From contig NZ_JOJE01000015.1 in assembly GCF_000720255.1 (NCBI RefSeq), positions 182,151-246,150 on the forward strand: DNA of 64,000 nucleotides, read 5' to 3'. The notes below the pieces were generated by a model, which saw only the letters and a program-made list of their open reading frames with translations, was not told where the DNA came from and made no database searches. The position numbers were made by a program, and so were the translations under genes. This DNA comes from Streptomyces griseus subsp. griseus (GTDB taxonomy: Bacteria; Actinomycetota; Actinomycetes; Streptomycetales; Streptomycetaceae). Below, in pieces: positions 1-8,785 of the stretch; within the stretch, counting starts at the first letter, position 1, and each line of letters starts with the position of its first letter.

Positions 1-413
1 CGGAGATCGTGCGCGGCGCGCTGTCCGCCGTCGACCCGGCGCAGAAGGAGGGCGGGATCGCCCTCAGCTTCACGCCGTGGCAGCGGATGCGGCTGATCCT
101 GCTGCCGCAGGCGGTGCCGGAGATGATCCCGCCGTTCTCCAACCTGCTGGTAGAGCTGCTCAAGGGCACCGCGCTGGTGTCGATCACGGGCATGGGCGAC
201 CTGACCTTCAGTGGCAACCTGGTGCGGCTGGCGCTCCAGGAGAGCGCGGAGATCTACGCGTACGTCCTGCTCATCTACTTCGTGATCGCCTTCCTGCTCA
301 CGCGGCTCATGCGCGGTCTTGAGGCGCGGTTGAAGGCGAACGTCGGGAAGGCGCCGGAGCGCAGGACCGTCACGGAGCCCGGGCCGGTCGGTGTCGGTGG
401 AGGTGTCGCATGA
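1..413 (+). CDS. ehuC: Ectoine/hydroxyectoine-type ABC transporter permease EhuC, 5' truncated by window edge
   Basis: This is the C-terminal part of a polar amino-acid/ectoine-family ABC importer permease. Coding phase is open from base 3 and the start lies outside the window. The visible part holds the cytoplasmic EAA loop that docks on the ATPase (residues reading EIVRGALSAVDPAQKEGG then the LLPQAVPEMIPP turn), followed by two hydrophobic membrane segments and a short charged tail. Its TGA overlaps the ATG of ehuD (ATGA), so the two are translationally coupled. Assignment to the ectoine branch rather than another polar amino-acid importer rests on the gene order permease-permease-ATPase and overall resemblance, and substrate is an inference. 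Confidence 0.72.
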   Translation, partial: EIVRGALSAVDPAQKEGGIALSFTPWQRMRLILLPQAVPEMIPPFSNLLVELLKGTALVSITGMGDLTFSGNLVRLALQESAEIYAYVLLIYFVIAFLLTRLMRGLEARLKANVGKAPERRTVTEPGPVGVGGGVA

Positions 414-1060
414 CGTGGGACTGGAACGCCGTATCCGACTTCATGCCGCAGTTCTGGGACGGCCTGCTGATCACCCTGCAGGCGCTGGTCCTCGGCTCGC
501 TGATCTCGTTCGCCCTGGGGCTGGTGTGGGCGCTGCTGATGCGCACGCCGAGCCGCTTCGTGCGCTGGCCCGTCGGGATCGTCACGGAGTTCGTGCGCAA
601 CACGCCGCTGCTGGTCCAGCTGTTCTTCCTCTTCTACGTGCTGCCCGAGTGGGGCGTGACGTTCTCGGCGCTGACCACCGGCGTGATCGGGATCGGGCTG
701 CACTACTCGACGTACACGATGCAGGTCTACCGGGCCGGTATCGAGGCGGTGCCGGTCGGCCAGTGGGAGGCGGCGACGGCACTGAACCTGTCGCGTCGGC
801 GGACCTGGACGGCGGTGATCCTGCCGCAGGCGATCCGCAGGGTCGTGCCGGCACTCGGCAACTACGTGATCTCGATGCTCAAGGACACGCCGATGCTGAT
901 GGTGATCACCGTCCTGGACATGCTCGGCCAGGCACGGCTCTTCTCCCAGCAGCACTTCCAGTTCACCGAGCCCCTCACGGTGATCGGCGTGGCCTTCATC
1001 GTCATCTCCTATCTGGCCTCCCTTCTTCTGCGCACCCTGGAGCGACGCCTTGTCCGTTGA
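410..1060 (+). CDS. ehuD: Ectoine/hydroxyectoine-type ABC transporter permease EhuD
   Basis: Second inner-membrane permease of the importer, 216 aa, a normal length for the HisMQ/EhuD family. Several hydrophobic segments are visible, and the EAA coupling loop (AGIEAVPVGQWEAATALN, about residues 105-125, ending in a LPQAIRR turn) contacts the ATPase. The ATG overlaps the stop of ehuC by four bases, and its own stop lies inside the start of ehuA, giving a tightly coupled operon. It would pair with EhuC to form the membrane channel for a compatible solute or amino acid. Substrate is inferred from family resemblance only. Confidence 0.8.
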   Translation: MTWDWNAVSDFMPQFWDGLLITLQALVLGSLISFALGLVWALLMRTPSRFVRWPVGIVTEFVRNTPLLVQLFFLFYVLPEWGVTFSALTTGVIGIGLHYSTYTMQVYRAGIEAVPVGQWEAATALNLSRRRTWTAVILPQAIRRVVPALGNYVISMLKDTPMLMVITVLDMLGQARLFSQQHFQFTEPLTVIGVAFIVISYLASLLLRTLERRLVR

Positions 1061-1832
1061 GACCTCGAAGCAGCCGACCGACCTCCATACGACCCCCAGC
1101 GAGCTGATCCGCCTGGAGCAGGTGACCAAGCGGTTCGGGAGCAACACCGTCCTCGACCACCTGGACTTCTCGGTGCAGGCGGGCCGCCACGTCACCCTCA
1201 TCGGGCCGTCCGGATCGGGCAAGACCACGATCCTGCGGCTGCTGATGACACTGACCAAGCCCGACGAGGGCACGATCACCGTCGACGGGCAGCGGCTCTT
1301 CCCGGCGTCGGACAAGCAGTGCCGCGAGGTGCGCAAGCAGATCGGGATGGTGTTCCAGCAGTTCAACCTGTTCCCGAACATGACCGTCCTGCGCAACATC
1401 ACCGAGGCGCCGGTGACCGTGCTCGGCCTGTCCAAGGACGAGGCGGAGGCGCGCGCCCGGGAACTGCTCGACCTGGTCGGCCTCGCCGACAAGTGCGACG
1501 CCCGGCCCTCACAGCTCTCCGGCGGCCAGCAGCAGCGGGTGGCCATCGCGCGGGCGCTGGCGATGCGGCCCAAGGTGCTGCTGCTCGACGAGGTGACCTC
1601 CGCGCTGGACCCGGAGCTGGTCGCGGGCGTCCTCGACCTGCTCCGTGACATCGCCCGCACCACCGACATCACGATGCTCTGCGTGACCCACGAGATGAGT
1701 TTCGCCCGGGACATCTCCGACCAGGTACTGATGTTCGACTCGGGCCGGGTCATCGAGTCGGGTCCGCCGGAGCAGATCTTCGGCGATCCCGAGCAGGACC
1801 GCACCCGGGAATTCCTGAGCGCTGTTCTGTAA
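1050..1832 (+). CDS. ehuA: Ectoine/hydroxyectoine-type ABC transporter ATPase EhuA
   Basis: ATPase subunit of the polar amino-acid/ectoine importer, 260 aa. Walker A (GPSGSGKTT, near residue 51), the Q-loop (VFQQFNLFPNMTV), the signature LSGGQQQRV, Walker B (LLLDEVTSALDP) and the switch His (CVTHEMSFA) are all intact. I placed the start at a TTG at 1050 because a GGAG ribosome-binding site lies 7 bases upstream and it overlaps the end of ehuD. Without that start the N-terminus would lose its first strand. It is the last gene of the operon; the next gene is an independent regulator about 200 bases downstream. Confidence 0.82.
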   Translation: MSVETSKQPTDLHTTPSELIRLEQVTKRFGSNTVLDHLDFSVQAGRHVTLIGPSGSGKTTILRLLMTLTKPDEGTITVDGQRLFPASDKQCREVRKQIGMVFQQFNLFPNMTVLRNITEAPVTVLGLSKDEAEARARELLDLVGLADKCDARPSQLSGGQQQRVAIARALAMRPKVLLLDEVTSALDPELVAGVLDLLRDIARTTDITMLCVTHEMSFARDISDQVLMFDSGRVIESGPPEQIFGDPEQDRTREFLSAVL

Positions 1833-2039
1833 TTACGCGACGCGCCGGTAGTGTCACGCCAGGTCTCGAGGCCGGTCCTTGACGGCGGCATATGACAAAG
1901 GGTCAGTGTCGCAGTTGAGGGGGCCCCGAGAGGGCCACAATCTCGCCAACAACCACTCCACACCGGCCTTTTGACAGCTATCGTGGAGGGGATCCGCTGT
2001 CCGGATCACGGCCCAGAAAGCGACCGCAGGGGGACAACC

Positions 2040-2798
2040 GTGGCGCTGAAGCACGAGCCGACCGCGCCGTACCACTCGGCCCAGGACGCCCTGCGCGTCC
2101 TGGAGACAGTGGCACGACACTCCACCGGCGTCACCGACGCCGAACTCGCACGCCGGACCGGCCTCAGCAGGGAGCGGCTGACCACGCTCCTGCTGATGCT
2201 GCGCCGTGAGGGGTACGTCGAGCAGGTCGCCGACGGGACGTACGTCACCGGGGACGCGCTCACCCGCCTGAGCTCCGCCCACGGCCATGACCAGGCCGTG
2301 CGCGAGCACCTCCAGCGCACCCTCGACCGGCTGCGCGACTCCGTGGGCGCCGCCGTCTACATCAGCCGGTACGTCGACGGCGAGGTCAAGGTCACCCAGT
2401 ACGCCGCCGGCCCGGCCACGCCCGCGGTCAACGAGTGGGTCGACTTCCGCTACTCCGCCCACGCCACCGCGGTCGGAAAGAGCCTGCTCGGCCAGCTCGA
2501 CCACAACGGCCGCCGCGACCATCTCTCCCGCCACAAGATGGCCCGCCTCACCTCGCGCACCATCACCAGTGACAAGCTCCTGCTCTCCCGGCTGGAGTCC
2601 CAGCCGCCCACCGTGCCCGTCCTGGACCTCCAGGAGTACGCGATCGGCACGGTCTGCGCCGCGGTCCCGATCACGGCGGGGTCGTCGGTCGGCTGCCTCG
2701 CCCTGTCCCTGCCGGTCGAGCACGCGCACCGGCTCCGCCAGGCGGCGGACCGGCTGAACCGGGGCGCGACTCCGGTACTGCTGTCACTGGCCCTCTGA
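2040..2798 (+). CDS. IclR-family transcriptional regulator
   Basis: Cytoplasmic DNA-binding regulator of about 252 aa. The N-terminal winged helix-turn-helix reads from ALRVLETVARHSTGVTDAELARRTG to the recognition helix ERLTTLLLMLRREGYV. The C-terminal IclR effector domain includes the typical SAHATAVGKSLL segment and the VPI...LALSLP end. I preferred the GTG at 2040, which has a strong GCAGGGGGA ribosome site, over a TTG at 1971 that coincides with a TTGACA promoter-like hexamer (1971-1976). It sits directly downstream of the ehu operon, so regulating that transporter is plausible but not shown by the sequence. Confidence 0.8.
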   Translation: MALKHEPTAPYHSAQDALRVLETVARHSTGVTDAELARRTGLSRERLTTLLLMLRREGYVEQVADGTYVTGDALTRLSSAHGHDQAVREHLQRTLDRLRDSVGAAVYISRYVDGEVKVTQYAAGPATPAVNEWVDFRYSAHATAVGKSLLGQLDHNGRRDHLSRHKMARLTSRTITSDKLLLSRLESQPPTVPVLDLQEYAIGTVCAAVPITAGSSVGCLALSLPVEHAHRLRQAADRLNRGATPVLLSLAL

Positions 2799-2888
2799 AA
2801 CTCCTCGGCCGGTTGTCGGGAGCACCCCTTCGGACCAGGTAGTATTTTCCCTGTCGCCAACCGCGCAAGCGCGGAGGGCGTGAGTCAT

Positions 2889-2962
2889 GCGCCGCTAGCT
2901 CAGTTGGTTAGAGCAGCTGACTCTTAATCAGCGGGTCCGGGGTTCGAGTCCCTGGCGGCGCA
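2889..2962 (+). tRNA. tRNA-Lys (anticodon CTT), copy 1
   Basis: A 74-base cloverleaf. The acceptor arms GCGCCGC (2889-2895) and GCGGCGC (2955-2961) pair, the anticodon stem GCTGA/TCAGC encloses CTCTTAA, giving anticodon CTT (AAG, lysine), and the T arm loop is TTCGAGT. No CCA is encoded. The sequence is identical to the second copy at 8945-9018. Its last 35 bases are overlapped on the opposite strand by the end of the acyl-CoA ligase gene. Confidence 0.97.
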
Positions 2963-4541
2963 CGATGACGATGGCGAGGCGTGTTCGCTCCTCCCCCGGC
3001 GGCCGCCACCACACCGGGTCGGTGCACCGCAGGCCCTCCTTCCTGAGCCGGGCTCGGTGGATCTTGTTCGTGGCTGTGACCGGAATCCGCCGCACCACCC
3101 GTACGAACCGGGGCGCCATCTTCGTGCCGAGGTCCGGCTGGGCGCGGAGGAACGCGGTGAAGGCGACGGGGTCGAAGCGGCCGGCGATCGTCGCCATCAC
3201 CTGGTCGCCGGTCACCGGATCCGGCACCGCGTAGACCGCGACCGTGTCGGCACCCTCGTACCGGGCGAGGATGTTCTCGATCATCGCGGCGGCCAGGTTC
3301 TCGCTGTCGACGCGCAGCCGGTCGTCGGTGCGGCCGGCGAAGTACAGGAAGCCGTCGTCGTCCCGGTAGAAGAGGTCACCGGTCCAGTACCTGCCGTCCC
3401 GTAGCCGCTCGGCGTCCGCCTCCGGATGGCGCCAGTAGCCCTCGAAGGGGTTCGGCCCCCGGTTCACCAGTTCCCCGATGGCCTCGTCCCCGTTCAGCAA
3501 CCGCCCGGCTCCGTCGAACACGGCCCGCGGACACTCCTCACCCGTCTCCGGGTCGAGCACCGCGAGCCCCGGGGCGGCCGGCCCGACCGCCCCGGCCGGT
3601 GTCCCGGGCGTCCACTGGATCGCCGCCCCGCCCTCCGACGAGCCGTAGCCCTCCACCAGCCGCACCCCGAACCGCCGCTCGAAGGCCGCCGCGTCCACCC
3701 CGCCCGCCTCCGTGCCGAAGCCGAGCCGCAGCGGATGGTCGCGGTCGTCGGGGCGCTCCTCGGTGGCCAGGAGGTACTGGACGGCCCGGCCGACGTAGGT
3801 GAAGTACGTGGCCCGAAAGCGCCGTACGTCCGTGAGGAAGCCGGAGGCCGAGAACCGTCGGCGCAGGGCGACGCCCGCTCCGGCCGCCAGCGCGGGCGCC
3901 CAGTCGGCGATCACGGCGTTGCCGTGGAACATCGGCATGCAGACGTAGTGCACGTCGTCCGCCACGACCGCGAACTGCTTGGCGAGGGAGCGGCCGGCTG
4001 CGGCCAGGCGGCCCTGGGAGCACAGGGCGGCCTTGGGGGCGCCGGTCGAGCCGGAGGTGAAGTAGAGCAGGAGACGGTCCGCCGGGGTGGAGCGGGAGGC
4101 GTCGGGGCGGGCGTCGGCGTAGGGGGCGAGCAGGGCGTCGTAGGCCTCGGTGCCGGTGGTGAGGAGGCGGACTCCGGGCAGGTCGAGGCCGGTGAGGAGG
4201 GGCAGGTGGGTGCGTTCGGTGACCAGGATCCGGCACTCGGTGTGGAGGATGTCCCGGGCGAGTTCGGAGCCTCTGCGGGTGGGATTGATCCCGGCGATCG
4301 CGGCGCCGGCGAGGGCAGCCGCGGACAGCCAGAGCGGGAACTCGGGGGTGTTGTCGAGCAGGACGCCCACGTGCGGCTCCGCGGCCGGCGGCAGCAGTTC
4401 GGCGAGCAGCGCGGCGCGGGCCGCGGCGCCCGCGGTCACCTCGTGGTGGGTCAGCGCCCTGTCCTCGAACCACAGCCCCGGCCGGTGGTCGCCCCACCCC
4501 GCGGCCACCAGCTCGGCGACGGTACCCCTGGTGGACTCCAT
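2928..4541 (-). CDS. Acyl-CoA synthetase (FadD-like AMP-dependent ligase); 3' end runs into tRNA-Lys
   Basis: ANL-superfamily adenylating enzyme, 537 aa, which would activate a fatty or carboxylic acid to its CoA thioester via acyl-adenylate. The AMP-binding P-loop YFTSGSTGAPKA (about residue 165), the A5 motif GYGSSEGG, the hinge region RYWTGDLFYRDDDGFLYFAGRTDDR (given here as two parts around residue 395) and the C-terminal catalytic lysine in NKIHRAR are present. The last eleven residues (ending QGLEPRTR) are encoded by the antisense of the neighbouring tRNA-Lys, so the original C-terminus was probably replaced when this sequence came to abut the tRNA. A short perfect inverted repeat lies 17 bases upstream of the ATG. 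Confidence 0.82.
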   Translation of the reverse strand: MESTRGTVAELVAAGWGDHRPGLWFEDRALTHHEVTAGAAARAALLAELLPPAAEPHVGVLLDNTPEFPLWLSAAALAGAAIAGINPTRRGSELARDILHTECRILVTERTHLPLLTGLDLPGVRLLTTGTEAYDALLAPYADARPDASRSTPADRLLLYFTSGSTGAPKAALCSQGRLAAAGRSLAKQFAVVADDVHYVCMPMFHGNAVIADWAPALAAGAGVALRRRFSASGFLTDVRRFRATYFTYVGRAVQYLLATEERPDDRDHPLRLGFGTEAGGVDAAAFERRFGVRLVEGYGSSEGGAAIQWTPGTPAGAVGPAAPGLAVLDPETGEECPRAVFDGAGRLLNGDEAIGELVNRGPNPFEGYWRHPEADAERLRDGRYWTGDLFYRDDDGFLYFAGRTDDRLRVDSENLAAAMIENILARYEGADTVAVYAVPDPVTGDQVMATIAGRFDPVAFTAFLRAQPDLGTKMAPRFVRVVRRIPVTATNKIHRARLRKEGLRCTDPVWWRPPGEERTRLAIVIVRRQGLEPRTR

Positions 4542-4557
4542 GAGCGCGCACGGTAGT

Positions 4558-4570
4558 TGACGTACCGTCA
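4558..4570. promoter_or_regulatory. Candidate TetR-type operator upstream of the acyl-CoA synthetase
   Basis: Perfect inverted repeat TGACG-TAC-CGTCA 17 bases upstream of the leftward ligase start. Palindromes with TGACG/CGTCA arms are common targets of TetR-family regulators of acyl-CoA metabolism in actinomycetes (family knowledge). No such regulator is encoded next to it. Confidence 0.4.
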
Positions 4571-4580
4571 GATGTGGAGA

Positions 4581-5048
4581 CTAAGGCAGCGGAAAGTCGC
4601 CCTCGGCCGCGAACATCAGGTGGGCGGTGACCATGAAGAAGACGCAGAAGGCGACGACCATCCCGCACAGCGCCAGTGCGCACCCGGTGCTCGCCGCGAG
4701 CTTGCCCCGTGCCGGGGCGTGGGCCGTGGCGTGCTCGGGGCGGTCTGGCGTGTAGAACACGGTGACGATGTCGCCCTCGACGATCGTCCCCGGCCCGTTC
4801 TTCTCCTCGAACCGGACGGGCCGGCCGTCGCGGGTGACGAACTCGTAGACGTGGTGCCGGGTCGTACTCACGGAGCTGCTGCCGCCTCCGCCACTGGTCG
4901 TCGTGTACGACCGCAGACACCGTGCCTCCGCCGTGAACCCGCTGTTCCAGGCCCGGCCGACCTGCCGCGAGCGCCCGGTCACGGAGACGGCGGCGAACAC
5001 CGCGCCGGCGATGATGAACAAGGGCACGATGTAGAAGAAGACTTCCAT
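4581..5048 (-). CDS. DUF3592 membrane protein
   Basis: Small two-segment membrane protein, 155 aa. The first membrane helix is at residues 3-24 (FFYIVPLFIIAGAVFAAVSV), then a soluble middle domain with the DUF3592-type pattern EFVTRDGRPVRFEEKNGPG and VTVFYTPDRPEHA, then a second hydrophobic helix near the C-terminus. I chose the internal ATG at 5048 because it has a GGGGGAG ribosome site and puts the helix at the N-terminus; the longer reading adds an implausible prefix. The next gene upstream is a paralogue, so this is a tandem duplication. Function is unknown. Confidence 0.72.
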   Translation of the reverse strand: MEVFFYIVPLFIIAGAVFAAVSVTGRSRQVGRAWNSGFTAEARCLRSYTTTSGGGGSSSVSTTRHHVYEFVTRDGRPVRFEEKNGPGTIVEGDIVTVFYTPDRPEHATAHAPARGKLAASTGCALALCGMVVAFCVFFMVTAHLMFAAEGDFPLP

Positions 5049-5136
5049 GGACTCCCCCGAGGTCCGTGCTCCGGCCTGAGCGGCCGGTGTGCAGGGAACG
5101 TACCCGCCGGACCCGGGGGACTGTCTCAAGGGAAGC

Positions 5137-5568
5137 TCAGAGTTTCGGCATGGTCGTCCACGCGTAGAGGATGGCGATGACGGCCGCGCCTATGAAGATC
5201 AGCCCGAAGACGGTGCCCGCCTTGTCCTTGCCGGGCTGGGGCTCGGACGCGGTGGCCTTCTCCGGGTCGTGCGCCACGTAGTAGACGAGCACCTCGTCGC
5301 CGGCCTCGCGGTCCCGCGGCCCGTTGCTCTCCTTGAAGCGGACCGCGCGGCCGTCGCCGGTCGTGTAGTCGTACTCGTGCCACTGCACGCGCCGGGCCAC
5401 GTTGTTGACCATCTGGGTCGTGGCCCAGGCACGCACCACTCGGGCTCGGGCGGTGAGCCCGCTCTCCCAGGCGGCCCGCCGCTCCTTACTCCGCCGGACG
5501 AGCGCGAACCCGCCCCAGACCAGCAGGGCGATCATGAGCGGCATGACGATGTTGAAGAAGGCGTCCAT
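5137..5568 (-). CDS. DUF3592 membrane protein (paralogue)
   Basis: 143 aa, with the same architecture as the gene just downstream: N-terminal helix (MDAFFNIVMPLMIALLVWGG), a central region with DYTTGDGRAVRFKESNGP and VLVYYVAHDPEKATA, and a C-terminal helix (FGLIFIGAAVIAILYAW). The two proteins are clearly homologous but diverged, pointing to an old duplication. The ribosome site is weak. Function is unknown; DUF3592 proteins are small actinobacterial membrane proteins. Confidence 0.75.
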   Translation of the reverse strand: MDAFFNIVMPLMIALLVWGGFALVRRSKERRAAWESGLTARARVVRAWATTQMVNNVARRVQWHEYDYTTGDGRAVRFKESNGPRDREAGDEVLVYYVAHDPEKATASEPQPGKDKAGTVFGLIFIGAAVIAILYAWTTMPKL

Positions 5569-5616
5569 GAGACGCGGACCCTACCGCGCGGGCCCGGGGC
5601 GCCGGTCGGAAGGTGA

Positions 5617-6222
5617 TCAGAAGGTGACGTCCGAGCAGGCGTAGAACGCGTTGCCCGTGTCGGCGATCGTCCAGACCGCGACGACGACGTGGTGGCCGGT
5701 GAGGCCGGAGGGGAGTCTGCCGCTGTGGGAGAGGGTGGCGGGCGGGCGCTGTCCGCCGTAGGGGACGGTCAGGAACGGGGTGAGGGTGAGGTCGGCGCGG
5801 GCCAGGTTGTGGTTCTGGTTCCAGCCCTGTTTGGTGACGTAGTACCGGAAGTCGGTGGTGGCGTGCATCGCGGTGAACTGCCAGCGGAAGGTGTAGTTCT
5901 GGCCGCCGGTGACGCGGGTGGTCGGCCAGGCGCCGCCGGACGGGGTGCGCGGGCCGTCGAGCTGGGCGAAGCGGGTGTTGTTGCCGGAACAGATCCGGCC
6001 GTCGGCCGCTCCGGAGGCGGGGAAGCCCTTGGGTCCCTCGACGCTCTGCGGCTCCCACTGGATGTCGCCGCAGTTGGTCACCGAGCCGTTCTGGCACAGC
6101 TTCTGCCTGCTGACGGGGAGGTCGGTGTAGCCGTGGCCGCTCGCGCCGCCGACGGAGAGCGCGAAGGCCCCCGCCGTGGTGAGCCCGAGCGCGGCGGCGT
6201 ACCACTTGGTCTTTTTGCGCAT
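5617..6222 (-). CDS. AA10 lytic polysaccharide monooxygenase (chitin-binding type)
   Basis: Secreted copper enzyme that oxidatively cleaves crystalline polysaccharide, most likely chitin. The signal peptide (residues 1-29) ends at ASG, so the mature protein starts with His30 (HGYTDLP). This histidine and His120 (TAMHATTD) form the copper histidine brace, and the conserved Phe in NAFYACSD is at the axial position. Four conserved cysteines are visible. The mature protein is about 172 aa, a single AA10 domain without an added binding module. It lies in a leftward run of cell-envelope genes. Confidence 0.92.
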   Translation of the reverse strand: MRKKTKWYAAALGLTTAGAFALSVGGASGHGYTDLPVSRQKLCQNGSVTNCGDIQWEPQSVEGPKGFPASGAADGRICSGNNTRFAQLDGPRTPSGGAWPTTRVTGGQNYTFRWQFTAMHATTDFRYYVTKQGWNQNHNLARADLTLTPFLTVPYGGQRPPATLSHSGRLPSGLTGHHVVVAVWTIADTGNAFYACSDVTF

Positions 6223-6319
6223 GCTGCCGCTCCTGGAGAACGTGTGGGGAGTTCCGTGAGCCGTGCAGGTCTAGACCAAGCCTCAGATTATGACCAGCTG
6301 TTGAGCATGTCCATACCAA

Positions 6320-7432
6320 TCACGCGCCGCCTTCCCCCCGCCCCGCGCAGAACGCCACCGTCAAGTCCTTCACCAGCACCTTGCGTTCGTAGTCGTCCAG
6401 CTCCACAAGGCCCCGCATGGTCAGCCGCGTCACCGTGTCCTCCACCGAGTCGACCACCGAGGTGAGCACGCTCGCCCGGTGCTGCGCGTCCAGCGCGGCG
6501 ATACGGCGGCGGTGCATCGCCGGGGCGACCTCCGGGGCGTACTCCGCCCGGACCGGCCGCACCGAGAACATCTCCAGGCCGACCGCCCCCGCGTCCGCCG
6601 CCACCAGCCGGGTCAGCGCCTCCCCCGTCGCGTCCGCGGAGGCCCGCGCGCTCCCCGGCATCTCCACCGGCACCCGGGCGAGCGCCGCCTCGACGCACTC
6701 GCGCAGGTACGTCTCATGGTCCTCGACCCCGAGCGTCGCCCGCGCGGTGTCCCGCACCCGCCACACCACGAGGACCACCACCCGCAGCGCCACCCCGTTG
6801 CCGTCGGCGGCCGGCATCGGCTCACTGCGCCAGTGCCGCAGCCGCACGTCGACCCGCTGCCGCAGCAGCAGCGGGTTCACCCACAGCAGGCCGGTGCGCC
6901 GGACCGTGCCCCGGTAGCGGCCGAAGAGATCGAGCACCCAGGCCCGCCCGGTGCGGCCCCGCGCCAGACCGCCGAACCCGAACAGCCCGAGCGCGGCCGC
7001 CCCCACGTACGTCGCCCACTGCACCGGGCCGAGCCCCACCCCCGCGGTGGCCGGCAGCCGCAGCGCCTCCACCGCGAGCGGCGGCAGCGCGCCCGCCCAC
7101 CACGACGTGGCCACACAGCCGGCCACCCCACAGCTCCCGGCCAGCAGCCCCACCGCCCCCGGCAGCACCCGCGCGGGCCGCTCCACCAGCGCCGGGTCGA
7201 CCTCGGCCACCGTCCGCGCCGGCGCCTGGACCGGTCGCCGCAACCGCGGCTGTTCACCCGTGCCCTGCCGGCGCCCCACCACGGCCGGGCCGAGCGGCAC
7301 CGGGTCCGGCTGGTCGGGGTCGTCGCGGAACAGCAGATGCACGGGGATCTCGGTGGTCACCTCGTTGTGGATGAGCCGGGCCGTCCGGGACGGTCCCTCG
7401 GGCTCCGGGGTCGGTGCAGTGGTCGTACTCAT
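6320..7432 (-). CDS. SPFH/Band 7 (stomatin-like) membrane protein
   Basis: 370 aa. The order is an N-terminal cytoplasmic stretch, two hydrophobic segments (about residues 88-110 and 135-155), a short loop, then an SPFH domain (LLWVNPLLLRQRVDVRLRHW followed by ALRVVVLVVWRVRDTARA and the YLRECVEAALARV helix) and a C-terminal alpha-helical region ending AFCAGRGEGGA. SPFH proteins scaffold membrane microdomains. It starts 39 bases downstream of the NlpC/P60 hydrolase gene and probably shares its transcript, which hints at a role at the cell envelope. Confidence 0.75.
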   Translation of the reverse strand: MSTTTAPTPEPEGPSRTARLIHNEVTTEIPVHLLFRDDPDQPDPVPLGPAVVGRRQGTGEQPRLRRPVQAPARTVAEVDPALVERPARVLPGAVGLLAGSCGVAGCVATSWWAGALPPLAVEALRLPATAGVGLGPVQWATYVGAAALGLFGFGGLARGRTGRAWVLDLFGRYRGTVRRTGLLWVNPLLLRQRVDVRLRHWRSEPMPAADGNGVALRVVVLVVWRVRDTARATLGVEDHETYLRECVEAALARVPVEMPGSARASADATGEALTRLVAADAGAVGLEMFSVRPVRAEYAPEVAPAMHRRRIAALDAQHRASVLTSVVDSVEDTVTRLTMRGLVELDDYERKVLVKDLTVAFCAGRGEGGA

Positions 7433-7471
7433 CGCGTGCCTCCAGCCTCCGCGCCAGATGCGTCAGGTGCG

Positions 7472-8785
7472 TCAGGAAAAGAGCCGCCGCCAGGTCTCCG
7501 GGCCCGGGTAGCCGTCCGCCGCGCCACCGCGCCAGCCCTGGGCACGCTGGAACGCCTCGACGGCCCGTCGGTCCGCCTCGCCCCAGCGGGGTCCCGGGTC
7601 TGTCGGGTAGTGCCTGCCGAATCCCTTCCTCACCAGCTGCCTGCCCAGCTGGGTGACGTGCGCGTTCTCGGCGCCCGGCCGGAACACGGCCCGCCCGGGG
7701 TAGGCCGGGACCGTGCCGGACGGTTCCGTCGGCCCCGCCGCTCCGGTCGTGGCGGCGCGCCCCTTGCCGGTGACCAGCAGCGCCCAGGTCCGCGGCCCCG
7801 GCAGCCCGTCCGCGTCGGCGCCCCGCCAGCCCTGGGCCAGCTGGAAGGCCCGGGTGGCCCGCCGGTCCGCGTCCGACCAGCGCGAGCCGGGACGTCGGCC
7901 GTAGGAGGAACCGGCGCCGCGCGCGACGAGCATCCGGCCGAGCTGGGCGACGTACGCGTTGTCCGCCCCGGGACCGAAGGCCGCGGGGCCCGGGTACAGC
8001 ACGTGCGGGGTGCCACCGGCCGGCTTGGGGGCGCTTGCCGCCGACTCCCGCGCCGCCGTCTCCGTCGTGAGGTACTTGTAGCGGTAGGGGACGTAGCGGT
8101 TGGCGTTGCTCCAGTAGGCGTAGGGCGTGGCCAGCGTGCGCGTGTGCGGGCGGGTCTGCTCGTAGGCCGCGTAGGTGGTGTGCGTGCCGTTGGTCCAGCC
8201 GCCGAAGAGGACGACGTGCGAGCCGTTCTGGGGGTTCGCCGGATTGTGGAAGAGCAGCATGTCGCCGGGTTGGAGTTCCTCCTTGGAAATCCGGTCGCCG
8301 AACCTGTGGAGACTGCCCGTCCATTCGTTGCCCGGCAGGTTCCACGCCATCGACACGAAGCCCGAGCAGTCCTGGCGGTACCCGTCGGACCAGTAGGCGC
8401 TCATGCGATAGGGCACCTTCGCCCTGACCCACCTCCTGGCCCGGTCGATGATCTCCGTACGGGTCGTCGGAGGCGGCTTGGCCGAGTCCGTCGGCTGGGT
8501 CTGCGTCCCGGCCGCCCCGTGCAGCGGGGCCGCGCCGCCCTGCGGGGTCTCGGGATCGTCATCTGCGGGAACGCCGGGCCGGACGGGGCCGTGCGGGGCG
8601 GCGAGCGCCGGTACGGCGTGGCCCGCGCCGAGCGCCGTGGAGGCGGCGGCCGCGACGATCAGGGTCCGGTGGACGGCGGCGCGGCCGACCGGGGAGGACG
8701 GCGGAAGGGCGCGGTGCCGGAGAGCGCATCCGGGGCAGTCACAGTCGCTCACGGGGTCGAATTCCTCGAACACCGGAGTCTCCAT
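7472..8785 (-). CDS. Secreted NlpC/P60-like hydrolase with two peptidoglycan-binding repeats
   Basis: 437 aa from the ATG at 8785, which has a GAGGGGA ribosome site. A cysteine-rich short N-terminus (DCDCPGC) precedes a hydrophobic export segment ending at ALAAP. The NlpC/P60 domain follows, with catalytic Cys in YRQDCSGFVSMAWNLPG and His in GSHVVLFGGW. Two tandem repeats of about 75 aa then occur, each with a PGAxNxxVxQLG opening and an AFQxAQGWRGxxADGxPGPxTW ending, of the actinobacterial peptidoglycan-binding type. It should cleave stem peptides in the wall. It is the first gene of the leftward set after the second tRNA-Lys. Confidence 0.83.
   Translation of the reverse strand: METPVFEEFDPVSDCDCPGCALRHRALPPSSPVGRAAVHRTLIVAAAASTALGAGHAVPALAAPHGPVRPGVPADDDPETPQGGAAPLHGAAGTQTQPTDSAKPPPTTRTEIIDRARRWVRAKVPYRMSAYWSDGYRQDCSGFVSMAWNLPGNEWTGSLHRFGDRISKEELQPGDMLLFHNPANPQNGSHVVLFGGWTNGTHTTYAAYEQTRPHTRTLATPYAYWSNANRYVPYRYKYLTTETAARESAASAPKPAGGTPHVLYPGPAAFGPGADNAYVAQLGRMLVARGAGSSYGRRPGSRWSDADRRATRAFQLAQGWRGADADGLPGPRTWALLVTGKGRAATTGAAGPTEPSGTVPAYPGRAVFRPGAENAHVTQLGRQLVRKGFGRHYPTDPGPRWGEADRRAVEAFQRAQGWRGGAADGYPGPETWRRLFS

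Noticed and set aside
275..1963. 562-aa reading frame on the minus strand across the ehu genes
   Set aside because: It lies antisense to three genes with intact ABC motifs and is composed of shadow sequence typical of high-GC DNA.
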